DNA from: Flavobacteriia bacterium
GTDB lineage: Bacteria; Bacteroidota; Bacteroidia; Flavobacteriales_D; Crocinitomicaceae
DNA: 49,195 nucleotides
Direction of reading: 5' to 3'
Assembly (NCBI GenBank): GCA_016178305.1
Contig: JACOTM010000008.1
Span: 1 to 49,195 of the forward strand
Shown: positions 24,872-33,850 of the stretch, in pieces
Position numbering within the stretch: position 1 is the first letter of the stretch
Layout of the letters: each line of letters opens with the position of its first letter
Notes under the pieces: generated by a model
What the model saw: only the letters and a program-made list of their open reading frames with translations
The model's database searches: none
Told to the model about the DNA's origin: nothing
Made by a program: the position numbers and the translations under genes

Positions 24872-27853
24872 ATGAATAATTTATTGACTTTTATATTTGT
24901 TTTAACTTCTGTTTTTATAGGTTATTCTCAATTAAGTGATTTGGATAAATCATTTTCTCAAATAGTAAAGGAGAAAACGATTTATTTTAATAATCAAAAA
25001 GCTTTATACGGTGAGGGTAAATTGTTAGAGGAAGGAAGCGAATATCAAGAATACCTTAAGTGGTATGAATATTGGAAAACAAGATTAACGCCAGAAATGT
25101 CTGTAAAACAATATTATGAATATTTATCGACGGTTAAAAATACAAAATTAACGAAGTCGGTGGGTAATCTCGATAATTGGACAGAATTAGGACCATTTGA
25201 TAAGCCTATCGCAGGGATTAATGATATTGGAAATGGAGGGAGTGATAGAGGTATTGGAATCATTCATTCGTTAATAGTAAATAAAATAAACCCAAATAAA
25301 CTTTTAGCATTTTCAAGAGCTGGAGGTTTATACTATTCTATGGATAAAGGACAGAATTGGTCAAATGCTGGATCTGATAAATGGTGGAGATCAGGTTGTA
25401 GCGGAATGGCTTTTGCACCAAATAATGAAACTACTTGGTATGGAGTGTCAAACGTTGGTGGTACGCATTATTGGCAATATGCACCTATAGGAGATGGTGG
25501 GGTTTATAGAACAGACAATTCAGGTTTAAATTGGTCTATTATTGGTGATAAATATGATTTCAATACTGACCCGGCTGTTGGTGCATCTTTACTTGTTTTA
25601 GGCTTGAAAATAGACCCATTACATCCAAATATTGGTTATCTAGCTACAAATGCAGGATTGTATAAAAGTAACAATATTAATGATGTTACACCTTCAAATG
25701 TTGTATGGGTAAAAGTTTTATCCGATTATATTGAAGATATAGAATTTAAAACCGATGCTTCAAATTTATTGATTGTTTCACGTAAAAATTCAGCAGGTTT
25801 ATGTGTTATTTCTACATCAGTTGATCAAGGTGTGTCTTTTGTTGATTTAATTAGTCAACCTTTTTTATCGTCAACAAATTTAGTAGTAATAGAAGTTTCA
25901 GATAATAATCCAAATTTATTATTTATCAAAGATGCTGCTAGTATTACAACCCTTAGAATATATGACTTTGTGACTCAAGTTTGGACCACAAAATATACGT
26001 TTAATAATCAAGTCGGTTGGGGACATGGATTGGGTGTGTCTAATTTTAATGCCAATATAATTTATGTTTCAAATTATGACAGGTTTATGAAATCGACGGA
26101 TGGTGGAACTACTTTTAATACGGTAGAACTCTCAAATGCATCGACACGTTATCATGCAGATGTTGAGGATATTGTTACGCCTCCAGCATCATGTACAACG
26201 TGTTCAAATGAAGTTTATGTTACAACGCATGGAGGTGTCAATTATTCAAATGATAATACAGCAACACTTTCAACTAGAAGTAGTGGGTTAGGGATTGCAA
26301 AGATTCAAGGTACAAGTAATTCAGTTTTGAATCCAGAAAAGATTTCTTTAGGTTTAGATCATGACGGGTCTGTTTTGAGTAATGGGATATTTTCTCAAAA
26401 TTGGACTCCTGAGTGGAAAACGATTTATGGAGGAGATGGTGGTAGTACAACTATAGATAACTCAAATTCAAACGATATTTGGTGTTCTAGAAATTCAAAT
26501 TCCCCAGCTTCATATTCTACTAATATGGGAAGTAGTTTTGTTGGTACAGATTTTCCATTGACAAACGATTTTTATGTAGCCGTATATCAAAATAAACAAT
26601 TTTCAAATATTGTATATACAAAAGGAAGGTCATCAATCGATAATGCCTATGAGGAAATATACAGATCTTCTAATTACGGTATAGGAGCATCTAGTGTTGA
26701 ACAGATTTCAGATTTTAAAACCTTATCAGGATTGCCAACTGGTCAATGGATTTGGGGTGTCTATCCAGCTGAATCGAATCCAAATTTTTTATACACATTT
26801 GTCAATTCAAATTCACCTAATTGGATAACTCATTTTTATAAAAATTCAAATATTTTAAGCGATGCGACAAGCGTAAAAAATAGCTGGGTTGAATTACCTT
26901 TTCCAAGTAGTTATATTATGCAAGCAGTAGATACTAAAGATGCTAATATAGTTTACTTTAGTGAAGGAGGAACTATTTGGACTCCTGATTTTAAATTGTA
27001 TAAAATTAATTGTACAACTCCATCTACAGCTTTAAGTACTCAAATTGATATTGCAGGAGATTTACCTGAAATCGCAATTAATTCTTTTGTTTTAGAAAAA
27101 GGTACAAATGGAGGAATGTATGTGTCTTCAGAATTAGGAGTTTATTATACCGATAATTTCAATATTATAAGTACTTCATCAACGGCTATTAATTATCATT
27201 GGATTAAGATAGGAAGTAATTTACCAAATATTCCTTTGGGAAAATTGGAAATAAATTATATAGCTAATAAAATAAGAGTTAGTACGCCTGGTCGAGGTAT
27301 TTGGGAACATGATTTATTTTGTCCGAATACTACATCAGGAAATTATTCAGGAACTCAATCAACTAGTAATTATTATCAAGTATATAATGAAATTAATTCA
27401 ACAGCAACGATAGCAAGTAATACTTCAATTACTTATAGAGCTGGTACTTATATTCTTTTGAATCCTGGATTTAATTCAACTCCGAGTAATAATGGAACTG
27501 CTTTTTTTGAAGGATATATTCATCCATGTATGTATGTTGGAAGTTCTCCTAATTTGAAAAAAGGAAATAATACTGAAAATATTGAAAATTTATCACAGAA
27601 TGAAAATTTGAAGATAAATTCTGAAATTACAATTTTCCCAAATCCTTCTGAAAGTAATTTTACGCTGAATATTGAGAATGATGAAAAATATGATATATTC
27701 ATTTATAACAATATGGGTACAGAAGTTTATAAATTATCAAATGTTGAAGTGAAAAACTTTGAAATTGATGGTGCAAAGCTTCAAAGTGGAATTTATATTG
27801 TTAGATGTGTAAATAATCATGATTTCAAATCTATAACATTTATTAAGAAGTAA
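24872..27853 (+). CDS. T9SS-secreted beta-propeller (sortilin/BNR-repeat) protein
   Basis: A 993-residue protein with a signal peptide (about 1-19, ending GYSQ). The body (about 130-800) has many BNR/Asp-box-like repeats: YSMDKGQNW, YRTDNSGLNW, KSTDGGTTF, YRSSNYG. These are typical of sortilin-like and glycosidase-like propellers. Residues about 820-890 (SITYRAGTYILLNPGFN) resemble the coat-hanger-type stack before sorting domains in Bacteroidota. The last 80 residues (ITIFPNPSESNFTLNIEN ... IFIYNNMGTEVYKL ... LQSGIYIVRC) are a type A T9SS sorting domain, so the protein is exported through the type IX system and cleaved at the surface. No catalytic residues can be assigned. Confidence 0.88.
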   Translation: MNNLLTFIFVLTSVFIGYSQLSDLDKSFSQIVKEKTIYFNNQKALYGEGKLLEEGSEYQEYLKWYEYWKTRLTPEMSVKQYYEYLSTVKNTKLTKSVGNLDNWTELGPFDKPIAGINDIGNGGSDRGIGIIHSLIVNKINPNKLLAFSRAGGLYYSMDKGQNWSNAGSDKWWRSGCSGMAFAPNNETTWYGVSNVGGTHYWQYAPIGDGGVYRTDNSGLNWSIIGDKYDFNTDPAVGASLLVLGLKIDPLHPNIGYLATNAGLYKSNNINDVTPSNVVWVKVLSDYIEDIEFKTDASNLLIVSRKNSAGLCVISTSVDQGVSFVDLISQPFLSSTNLVVIEVSDNNPNLLFIKDAASITTLRIYDFVTQVWTTKYTFNNQVGWGHGLGVSNFNANIIYVSNYDRFMKSTDGGTTFNTVELSNASTRYHADVEDIVTPPASCTTCSNEVYVTTHGGVNYSNDNTATLSTRSSGLGIAKIQGTSNSVLNPEKISLGLDHDGSVLSNGIFSQNWTPEWKTIYGGDGGSTTIDNSNSNDIWCSRNSNSPASYSTNMGSSFVGTDFPLTNDFYVAVYQNKQFSNIVYTKGRSSIDNAYEEIYRSSNYGIGASSVEQISDFKTLSGLPTGQWIWGVYPAESNPNFLYTFVNSNSPNWITHFYKNSNILSDATSVKNSWVELPFPSSYIMQAVDTKDANIVYFSEGGTIWTPDFKLYKINCTTPSTALSTQIDIAGDLPEIAINSFVLEKGTNGGMYVSSELGVYYTDNFNIISTSSTAINYHWIKIGSNLPNIPLGKLEINYIANKIRVSTPGRGIWEHDLFCPNTTSGNYSGTQSTSNYYQVYNEINSTATIASNTSITYRAGTYILLNPGFNSTPSNNGTAFFEGYIHPCMYVGSSPNLKKGNNTENIENLSQNENLKINSEITIFPNPSESNFTLNIENDEKYDIFIYNNMGTEVYKLSNVEVKNFEIDGAKLQSGIYIVRCVNNHDFKSITFIKK

Positions 27854-27862
27854 TTTTTTTTT

Positions 27863-27909
27863 AAAAGGCTGTTATTTAACAAATTGAGGTTAATAACAGC
27901 CTTTTTTTT
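27863..27909 (+). terminator. intrinsic terminator after the beta-propeller gene
   Basis: AGGCTGTTATT (27866-27876) pairs with AATAACAGCCT (27892-27902), with a 15-base loop, then a run of T. A run of A before the stem makes it usable from both strands. Confidence 0.8.
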
Positions 27910-27932
27910 AAATCAATTTTTAAAATTTACTT

Positions 27933-27986
27933 TTATACCGATTGACCTGAAAAATATCTGGTAAATTCAAAGTGAAAATGGTATAA
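27933..27986 (-). repeat. dispersed repeat, copy C (short form, inverted)
   Basis: A 54-base unit with 7-base terminal inverted repeats TTATACC / GGTATAA. Read on the minus strand it gives ATTTTCACTTTGAATTTACC and ends in CAGGTCAATCGGTATAA, matching the two ends of copies A and B while lacking their middle. Related bases (GGAATTTTAAT on the minus strand) lie just outside it at about 27990-28002. Confidence 0.6.
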
Positions 27987-28296
27987 GTTCGATTAAAATT
28001 CCATCCCTAAATTTTAATTAAATTTGAAAGAACAAGATGTGTTTTTGGAGGTTTAAAGTGATAGTTTGAGTTTGTCAAAAGAAACTAAATTAAGAAGACA
28101 CAACGAATACGTTTTGAATTTAATTGAAAAGCTTTTAGTATATTTCACCTATAAAAAGCGATTTACTACCCAAGAGCCTCTTGAAATAGCACGCTATTCT
28201 TTCAGGTTTTTTAGTCGTAATTTACTGTTTATAGGCGATCTGAGTGCAAAATTTTTATCGAACTCAGATTTTTACATCAAAATAAAAATAGACACG

Positions 28297-29256
28297 ATGA
28301 AATTTTTTTCTTTTTTACTGATAATAATCTTTGCGGTTGCTTGTAAAAACAAAGAGCAAATTCAATTAGAAAATTTCATTAAACAACTACCTAATGATTC
28401 GCTAATTACGATTAATACATACGATGGAAGTAATCAAGTCGTTCACCCAGATGTATTATTTCGAAATAACAAATTGTTAATGGCAATAACACCTTATCCA
28501 TTTTATGAGGATTCTTTAGAAAATCCATGCTTATACTTAAGTAATAATGGATTAAGATTTAATGAATTTTCAAAAAACATAAATCCTTTAGTTCAAACTC
28601 CAAAAATTGATCATAATTGTGACCCAGATATTTTATATGATAATCAAGGAAATTTATATCTTTTTTATTTAGAGACTCTAAGGCCTTTTTCAAATAGAAT
28701 CATTCGACTTAAACGAAATAAAGGTTGTTCAAAATTTAGTAAAAAAATAGTGCTGAATTATAACCTCATGAAAAATGAGCAAATTAAATTATCACCTGCT
28801 ATAACTCAGAATATGAGCGATCAGTCTTATTATTTGTTTTTTGTAAATTGGGATAGGAAATCGTATAGAAATAACATTGAAATGATTAAATCAAACAAAA
28901 TAGATGTATTCAGTAAAAAAAATACAAAAAATGTAAATGTAAAAATGCCTCAAAATTTTACTCCTTGGCACTTAGATGTTATTTCTTCAAATGATAAATA
29001 TTATTTATTAATCAATGGTTTTTTTGGCTTACAAAAAAATGATGAATATGGTTTGTTTTTAGTTGAAAGTAATGATTTGAAAACATGGAGAAATGGTAAA
29101 ATTATTATGAAAGATGCTGACGTTCCTGATGAACAGATTAATTATATCTATAGATCTACAGGTTTGATTACAAATGATACTTTAGCATTGTGGTATTCTT
29201 ATTTCACTCATTCAGATAAAGCAAAATTAGGGTTTAAAAAACTAGCACTCAAATAG
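28297..29256 (+). CDS. lipoprotein with five-bladed propeller-like domain
   Basis: A 319-residue protein with a lipoprotein signal peptide (lipobox FAVAC, Cys16). The body has repeated segments resembling the GH43/GH32-type five-bladed beta-propeller: VHPDVLFRNNKLLMAITPYP, ENPCLYLSNNGLRF, HNCDPDILYDNQGNLYLFY, LSPAI, WHLDVISSNDKYYLLI and LFLVESNDLKTW. The evenly placed acidic residues fit that fold, but I cannot identify a catalytic triad with confidence. The frame is open upstream to 28066, but the signal peptide fixes the start at ATG 28297. It converges with the amidotransferase gene (12 bases between stops). Confidence 0.65.
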   Translation: MKFFSFLLIIIFAVACKNKEQIQLENFIKQLPNDSLITINTYDGSNQVVHPDVLFRNNKLLMAITPYPFYEDSLENPCLYLSNNGLRFNEFSKNINPLVQTPKIDHNCDPDILYDNQGNLYLFYLETLRPFSNRIIRLKRNKGCSKFSKKIVLNYNLMKNEQIKLSPAITQNMSDQSYYLFFVNWDRKSYRNNIEMIKSNKIDVFSKKNTKNVNVKMPQNFTPWHLDVISSNDKYYLLINGFFGLQKNDEYGLFLVESNDLKTWRNGKIIMKDADVPDEQINYIYRSTGLITNDTLALWYSYFTHSDKAKLGFKKLALK

Positions 29257-29268
29257 CCAGAGATCAAA

Positions 29269-29832
29269 TCATAAATTCAAAAAATTTTCAATAATAAGTT
29301 TTCCTTCAGGTGTTAAAACTGATTCAGGATGAAATTGAACACCGTAAAGTGGTAATTTTCGATGTTCGATTGACATGACAACATTATTTTCAGATTTCGA
29401 TGTAACAATTAAATGAGGATTGTTTTCAAATGAATTAACGCTCCAGCTATGGTATAATCCGGCGTAAAAGGGAGACTGAATTTTTTGAAATAGAAGAGAG
29501 GTTTGTTCAAAAAATATTTGTTCTTGAATACCATGTTTGACAATGTTTAAATTGCAAAGAGTTTCATTAAAAAACTCCGCTAAAGCCTGCATGCCAAGGC
29601 AAACACCTAATATCGGCTTTCGCGTATGATATTCTTTGATTACCTCCAACATTCTTCCCGCTTCTTCAGGAAGTCCTGGACCAGGTGAAAGAATTATTTT
29701 GTCAAAAGCTTCGATTTCTGAAAGCTCGAATTGGTCATTTAACTTGACACAGACTTCAATATCAAAACTTTCTACATAATGCGAAAGATTGTAGGTAAAT
29801 GAATCGTAATTATCTAAAATGAATACTTTCAA
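29269..29832 (-). CDS. anthranilate/aminodeoxychorismate synthase component II (glutamine amidotransferase)
   Basis: A class I glutamine amidotransferase (187 residues) that supplies ammonia for tryptophan or folate synthesis. The start MKVFILDNYDSFTYNL and motif LSPGPGLPEEAG are typical of TrpG/PabA. The catalytic triad is visible: Cys78 in LGVCLGMQA, and His168 and Glu170 in GVQFHPES. No component I (TrpE/PabB) is near, which leans towards PabA or a shared subunit, but motifs do not decide. It is transcribed divergently from ridA. Confidence 0.92.
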   Translation of the reverse strand: MKVFILDNYDSFTYNLSHYVESFDIEVCVKLNDQFELSEIEAFDKIILSPGPGLPEEAGRMLEVIKEYHTRKPILGVCLGMQALAEFFNETLCNLNIVKHGIQEQIFFEQTSLLFQKIQSPFYAGLYHSWSVNSFENNPHLIVTSKSENNVVMSIEHRKLPLYGVQFHPESVLTPEGKLIIENFLNL

Positions 29833-29864
29833 TGCAATTTGCTTTAAAATTCTTAAACTTGTAA

Positions 29865-29872
29865 CAAAGTTA
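29865..29872 (-). promoter_or_regulatory. -7 box for the amidotransferase gene
   Basis: On the minus strand this reads TAACTTTG, an exact TAnnTTTG match, 32 bases before the ATG (29832). No -33 TTG at normal spacing. Confidence 0.4.
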
Positions 29873-29927
29873 ACGATAACTGAGAGAATATTATATTATT
29901 TTTCGTTGTCAAATTAAGATATATAAA

Positions 29928-30305
29928 ATGAAAAAAGCTGTTCAGATTTCAGGTGCACCAGCTCCTATAGGACCGTATAGTCAAGCTATATTAGCAAATA
30001 ATACGTTATACGTTAGTGGACAAATTCCGTTAAATCCTGCAAATGGAGAATTAGTGATTGATTCAATTCAGCATGCAACACATCAAGTGTTAAAAAATAT
30101 TTTTGCCTTATTAGCGGAAGAAGGAATGAACGAAGATAATGTTGTGAAATGCAGTATTTTTTTGAAAGATTTAAATGATTTTGCCATAGTGAATGAAATT
30201 TATGGTAGCTATTTTAAAAACATCCCTCCTGCAAGGGAAACTGTCCAAGTGGCAAAATTACCCTTGGATGTTCCAATTGAAATTTCATGTATAGCTGTTA
30301 AATAG
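29928..30305 (+). CDS. ridA: RidA family reactive intermediate deaminase
   Basis: The 125-residue protein is a YjgF/YER057c/UK114 member. GAPAPIGPYSQAI, YVSGQIPLNP and PPARETVQVAKLPLDVPIEI are conserved signatures, and the arginine in PPARETV (Arg103) matches the catalytic arginine of RidA. It hydrolyses reactive enamine/imine products of PLP enzymes such as threonine dehydratase. The start is at ATG 29928. Confidence 0.95.
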   Translation: MKKAVQISGAPAPIGPYSQAILANNTLYVSGQIPLNPANGELVIDSIQHATHQVLKNIFALLAEEGMNEDNVVKCSIFLKDLNDFAIVNEIYGSYFKNIPPARETVQVAKLPLDVPIEISCIAVK

Positions 30306-30308
30306 AAA

Positions 30309-30390
30309 CTAGATATTAGAAGTTAGATGCTAGAAATTAGATGTTAGAAGAATTAATCTAGTGTCTAGTATCTAAGGTCTAAAATCTATA
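30309..30390. repeat. TAGA-type tandem repeat with inverted half
   Basis: The left half repeats units like TAGATATTAGAAG and TAGATGCTAGAAA, three to four times. The right half (from about 30354) is an imperfect reverse complement (TCTAGTGTCTAGTATCTAA). The whole can fold into a long imperfect hairpin. It fills the gap between ridA and the glycosyltransferase gene. Confidence 0.7.
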
Positions 30391-30396
30391 AAATAA

Positions 30397-32355
30397 ATGA
30401 GTAATCCATTCAAACATAAATTAAGTGTTATCATTGTAAATTACAATGTTGAATACTTTTTGGAACAATGTTTAAATTCAGTGCGTAAAGCATTAGACAA
30501 AGTTTCAGGAGAAGTGTTTGTAGTGGATAATAATTCCATTGATGGTTCTGTGGAAATGGTTGCTCAGAAATTTCCTGAGGTGAATTTAATTGCAAATAAA
30601 GACAACAGAGGTTTTTCGAAAGCAAATAATCAAGCTATATTACGTTCAAATTCAGAATACATTTTATTATTAAATCCTGATACTGTTGTTGAGGAAGATA
30701 CTTTTCAAAAAGTGATAGAATTCATGGATAAACACACTGAAGCTGGAGGTTTAGGGGTTCGTATGTTGGATGGGAAAGGGAATTTTTTGCCAGAATCGAA
30801 AAGAGGCTTACCAACACCAGCGGTTGCATTTTACAAGATTTTTGGTTTCTCACGCTTGTTTCCAAAATCAAAAAGATTTGGACAATATCATTTAGGGAAT
30901 TTAAGTGAATTTGAAACCAATGAAATAGATGTATTGAGTGGCGCTTTCATGTTCATGCGAAAAGAGGCGTTAGACAAGGTTGGATTATTGGATGAGGCAT
31001 TTTTCATGTATGGTGAAGATATTGATTTGTCCTACAGAATTCAATTAGGGGGCTATAAAAATTATTACTTTCCAGAAACCAGAATTATTCATTACAAAGG
31101 AGAGAGCACAAAGAAAAGTTCGGTTAATTATGTTTTTGTTTTTTACCGTGCAATGGTCATTTTTGCCGAAAAACATTTCTCTCAAAAAAATGCAAAATTA
31201 TTTTCATTTTTAATTAATTGTGCGATTTATTTTAGAGCTTCTTTGGCAATTTCAGCACGTTTTATTCAAAAAATTACGCTGCCAATCATTGATGCTACGT
31301 TTATTATTGGAGGATTGTTTGCATTGACTAATTATTGGAAAATGGCAAATATTGAATTTCCACAAAATATCATAAATTACAGCATTCCAGCTTATTCAAT
31401 CGTTTGGATTTTTAGTGTGCTGTTTTTAGAAGGGTACGATTCGCCACTTAAATTACAGCGTTTCATAAAAGCACCATTAATTGGAACTTTGTTGATTTTG
31501 GTAATATATGGTTTGTTGCCTAAAGAATGGCAATTTTCAAGATTGTATATTTTAACGGGAACAATATGGATTTCAGTTTATTATATCCTTTCAAGGATTT
31601 ATCTACATTTTGCTTTTGGTCAACGATTTGGCTTGTTGTCGAATAGAAATAAAAAGTTTGTTATAATTGGTTCAAAAGAAGAAGCGATAAGAGTTAGTCA
31701 AATTATTCAACAGACAAATTCAAAAATAGAGAGTATTCAATTTGTATCAGCAAATGAAGAAAAAGACAGTTTTTTTATTGGTTCTTTAAATCAATTAGAC
31801 CAAGTAATTTATATTCATAAAATGGATGAGGTAATCTTTTGTGCAAAGGATAATTCAGCGCAAACGATAATTAATTGGATGTCTAAAATTAGTTCACCCG
31901 ATATTGATTTTAAAATAGCTCAACCCGATAGTGTTTATTTGATTGGGAGTAATTCTGTAGATACAGCAGGAGATTTATATGTGCTAAATATTAATTCAAT
32001 TTCAACGAAATCAAACATTCGAAATAAGAGAACGTTTGACTTCATTGTATCTTCAATAATAATCGTTATTTGTCCTATTTTGTTGTTCTATTTCAAAAAT
32101 AAAAAACAATTTTTAAAGAATATTTTACAAGTTTTTGTCGGTAAAAAGACAATAGTTGGTTATCAATTTAATCAAGATGTAAGCGATGTTCAACTACCGA
32201 AAATTAAGCCTGGAATTCTTTCTCCTGCGGATGTGTTTAGAAATCAAGGAGAAACGGTTGTGGATAAATTAAACTTAATATATGCCCGTGATTATTCTAT
32301 TCGAAAAGATATTCGCATATTAAGGAACGCGTGGAAAAAAATGGATCGAAAATAG
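30397..32355 (+). CDS. GT2 glycosyltransferase fused to a decayed polyprenyl sugar-phosphotransferase
   Basis: The 652-residue protein joins two modules. Residues 1-250 are a family-2 glycosyltransferase of the rhamnosyltransferase type: VIIVNYNVEYFLEQCLNSVR, VVDNNSIDGS, NKDNRGFSKANN, LLLNPDT and FFMYGEDIDLSYR. Residues 270-405 contain hydrophobic helices. Residues 419-530 begin KFVIIGSKEEAIRVSQII, like the nucleotide-binding-type domain of WcaJ/EpsL-type phosphotransferases. Residues 544-566 (KRTFDFIVSSIIIVICPILL) fit the membrane hairpin of those enzymes. Residues 573-648 match the end of their catalytic domain (NILQVFVGKKTIVGY, LPKIKPGILSP, LIYARDYSIRKDIRIL). The middle, which holds the catalytic Asp-Glu, is missing. 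The GT2 part is probably active; the rest is probably an inactive membrane anchor. Confidence 0.8.
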   Translation: MSNPFKHKLSVIIVNYNVEYFLEQCLNSVRKALDKVSGEVFVVDNNSIDGSVEMVAQKFPEVNLIANKDNRGFSKANNQAILRSNSEYILLLNPDTVVEEDTFQKVIEFMDKHTEAGGLGVRMLDGKGNFLPESKRGLPTPAVAFYKIFGFSRLFPKSKRFGQYHLGNLSEFETNEIDVLSGAFMFMRKEALDKVGLLDEAFFMYGEDIDLSYRIQLGGYKNYYFPETRIIHYKGESTKKSSVNYVFVFYRAMVIFAEKHFSQKNAKLFSFLINCAIYFRASLAISARFIQKITLPIIDATFIIGGLFALTNYWKMANIEFPQNIINYSIPAYSIVWIFSVLFLEGYDSPLKLQRFIKAPLIGTLLILVIYGLLPKEWQFSRLYILTGTIWISVYYILSRIYLHFAFGQRFGLLSNRNKKFVIIGSKEEAIRVSQIIQQTNSKIESIQFVSANEEKDSFFIGSLNQLDQVIYIHKMDEVIFCAKDNSAQTIINWMSKISSPDIDFKIAQPDSVYLIGSNSVDTAGDLYVLNINSISTKSNIRNKRTFDFIVSSIIIVICPILLFYFKNKKQFLKNILQVFVGKKTIVGYQFNQDVSDVQLPKIKPGILSPADVFRNQGETVVDKLNLIYARDYSIRKDIRILRNAWKKMDRK

Positions 32356-32410
32356 TCTAGTTTATCTATCGTCTTATTTCTAATTTTTATAAATCTAATT
32401 TCTATTTCAG
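32355..32410. repeat. single-orientation TAGA-type repeat after the glycosyltransferase gene
   Basis: On the minus strand this reads as degenerate GAAATTAGATTTA and AAATTAGAAAT units like those at 30309-30390. The two repeats flank the glycosyltransferase gene. Confidence 0.45.
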
Positions 32411-32418
32411 TTTTACTA

Positions 32419-32448
32419 TTGTTTTAAACGATTTTTACCTTACTTTTG
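32419..32448 (+). promoter_or_regulatory. E2 gene promoter (-33 TTG, -7 TACTTTTG)
   Basis: TTG at 32419-32421 and TACTTTTG at 32441-32448 are 19 bases apart, close to the Bacteroidota consensus. The ATG is at 32480. Confidence 0.65.
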
Positions 32449-32479
32449 CAAACGAAAATAATTGAATACCATTATAACT

Positions 32480-33829
32480 ATGGCACAAATTGAGATTAGA
32501 CTTCCAAAAATGGGAGAAAGTGTAACCGAAGCAACGATTACAAACTGGTTAAAAAATGTTGGAGATACTGTAAACTTGGATGAACCATTAGTTGAAGTAG
32601 CAACAGATAAAGTTGATAATGAACTTCCTTCAGAGGCTGCAGGTGTTTTGATTAAACAGCTTTTTACTAAAGATCAAGTTGCCCAAGTTGGTGATGTTAT
32701 AGCAATTATCTCTACTGATGGAGAAGGAGCGGTTTCAACTGAACCAGCAAAAGAAGTTTCTTCCCCAAGCGTTTCCGTTCAAGAAATAACTCAAAATATA
32801 GAAGCGGCTCATTCAAACGGATCTGCTGAAACAATACACAAAAATGGTCCTTCAGGAAAATTTTATTCTCCGTTAGTTCGAAGTATTGCTGAAAAAGAAG
32901 GTATTTCAATTTCAGAATTAGAAACATTAGAAGGTTCAGGTCAAGCAGGAAGAGTTACTAAAAAAGATATTTTAAATTTAGTAGATAATAGAGGAAATGT
33001 TGTTGCTGCGCCAATTACAAAAGCGGAAGTTGCAACTCCTGTTACACAATCTGCTCCAGTTGTTCCTGCATCAAGTGGTTTCTTAGCAAATATTAAAGAA
33101 CCAGTTGTAAATGCAAATCCAGGTGATGAAATCGTTGAAATGGATCGTATGCGTAAAATTATCGCTGAACACATGGTGATGTCAACGCATGTTTCTCCTC
33201 ACGTTACTTCTTATGTTGAAGCGGATGTAACAAATATTGTTAAGTGGAGAAACAAAGTGAAAAACGAATTCATGAAAAGAGAAGGTGAAAATATTACTTT
33301 TACTCCAATCTTTATTGAAGCAATCGCAAAAGCAATCAAAGATTTCCCAATGATTAATGTTTCAGTAAGCGGAACAAATATCATTATCCGTAAAGATATT
33401 AATATTGGAATGGCAGCAGCTTTACCAACAGGAAATCTGATCGTTCCGGTTATTAAAAATGCAGATCGTTTAAATTTAGTAGGTTTAACTAAAAAAGTGA
33501 ACGAACTAGCAAATAATGCTCGTAACAACAAATTAAAACCTGAAGATATTCAAGGCGGAACATACACTGTTACAAATGTTGGGACGTTTGGAAATGTAAT
33601 GGGAACTCCAATTATTAATCAACCACAAGTTGCTATTTTAGCTTTAGGGGCAATTCGTAAAGTTCCAGCTGTAATTGAAACGCCAGAAGGAGATTTAATC
33701 GGTATTCGTCAAAAAATGTTCTTGTCACATTCTTATGACCATAGAGTTGTAGATGGGGCACTAGGAGGACAGTTTGTAAGAAGAGTTGCAGATTATTTAG
33801 AACAATTTGACCCAAATAGAGAATTTTAA
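32480..33829 (+). CDS. 2-oxo acid dehydrogenase complex dihydrolipoyl acyltransferase (E2)
   Basis: A 449-residue E2 core enzyme. The lipoyl domain (about 3-77) has VEVATDKVDNE with the lipoylated lysine Lys44. The peripheral E1/E3-binding domain (about 125-165) has SPLVRSIAEKEGI and GSGQAGRVTKKDIL. The catalytic domain (about 215-445) ends with LSHSYDHRVVDGALGG (His421). The N-terminus and KVDNE form fit branched-chain or other non-pyruvate E2s more than pyruvate dehydrogenase E2, but motifs do not settle the substrate. No E1 or E3 gene is in the window. The in-frame TTG (32462) lies six codons before the chosen ATG. Confidence 0.9.
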   Translation: MAQIEIRLPKMGESVTEATITNWLKNVGDTVNLDEPLVEVATDKVDNELPSEAAGVLIKQLFTKDQVAQVGDVIAIISTDGEGAVSTEPAKEVSSPSVSVQEITQNIEAAHSNGSAETIHKNGPSGKFYSPLVRSIAEKEGISISELETLEGSGQAGRVTKKDILNLVDNRGNVVAAPITKAEVATPVTQSAPVVPASSGFLANIKEPVVNANPGDEIVEMDRMRKIIAEHMVMSTHVSPHVTSYVEADVTNIVKWRNKVKNEFMKREGENITFTPIFIEAIAKAIKDFPMINVSVSGTNIIIRKDINIGMAAALPTGNLIVPVIKNADRLNLVGLTKKVNELANNARNNKLKPEDIQGGTYTVTNVGTFGNVMGTPIINQPQVAILALGAIRKVPAVIETPEGDLIGIRQKMFLSHSYDHRVVDGALGGQFVRRVADYLEQFDPNREF

Positions 33830-33850
33830 TTAGAATAATATTAAATTTGT

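Larger units (their letters stand above)
27854..28296. other. 443-base intergenic region
   Basis: Holds a terminator, repeat copy C (27933-27986), and a frame open from 28066 into the lipoprotein gene. An 8-bp hairpin (28238-28245 with 28262-28269, followed by five T) lies about 25 bases before ATG 28297. The open frame upstream of 28297 is not convincing as an N-terminal extension. Confidence 0.5.

Noticed and set aside
23642-27853. Prophage or phage-tail cluster
   Set aside because: Although one protein has a tail-fibre-like C-terminus, both products have signal peptides, one has a T9SS sorting domain, and no phage structural, lysis or integrase gene is present.
30309-30390. CRISPR array
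   Set aside because: Repeat units are short, degenerate and without spacers of constant length, and half are inverted.
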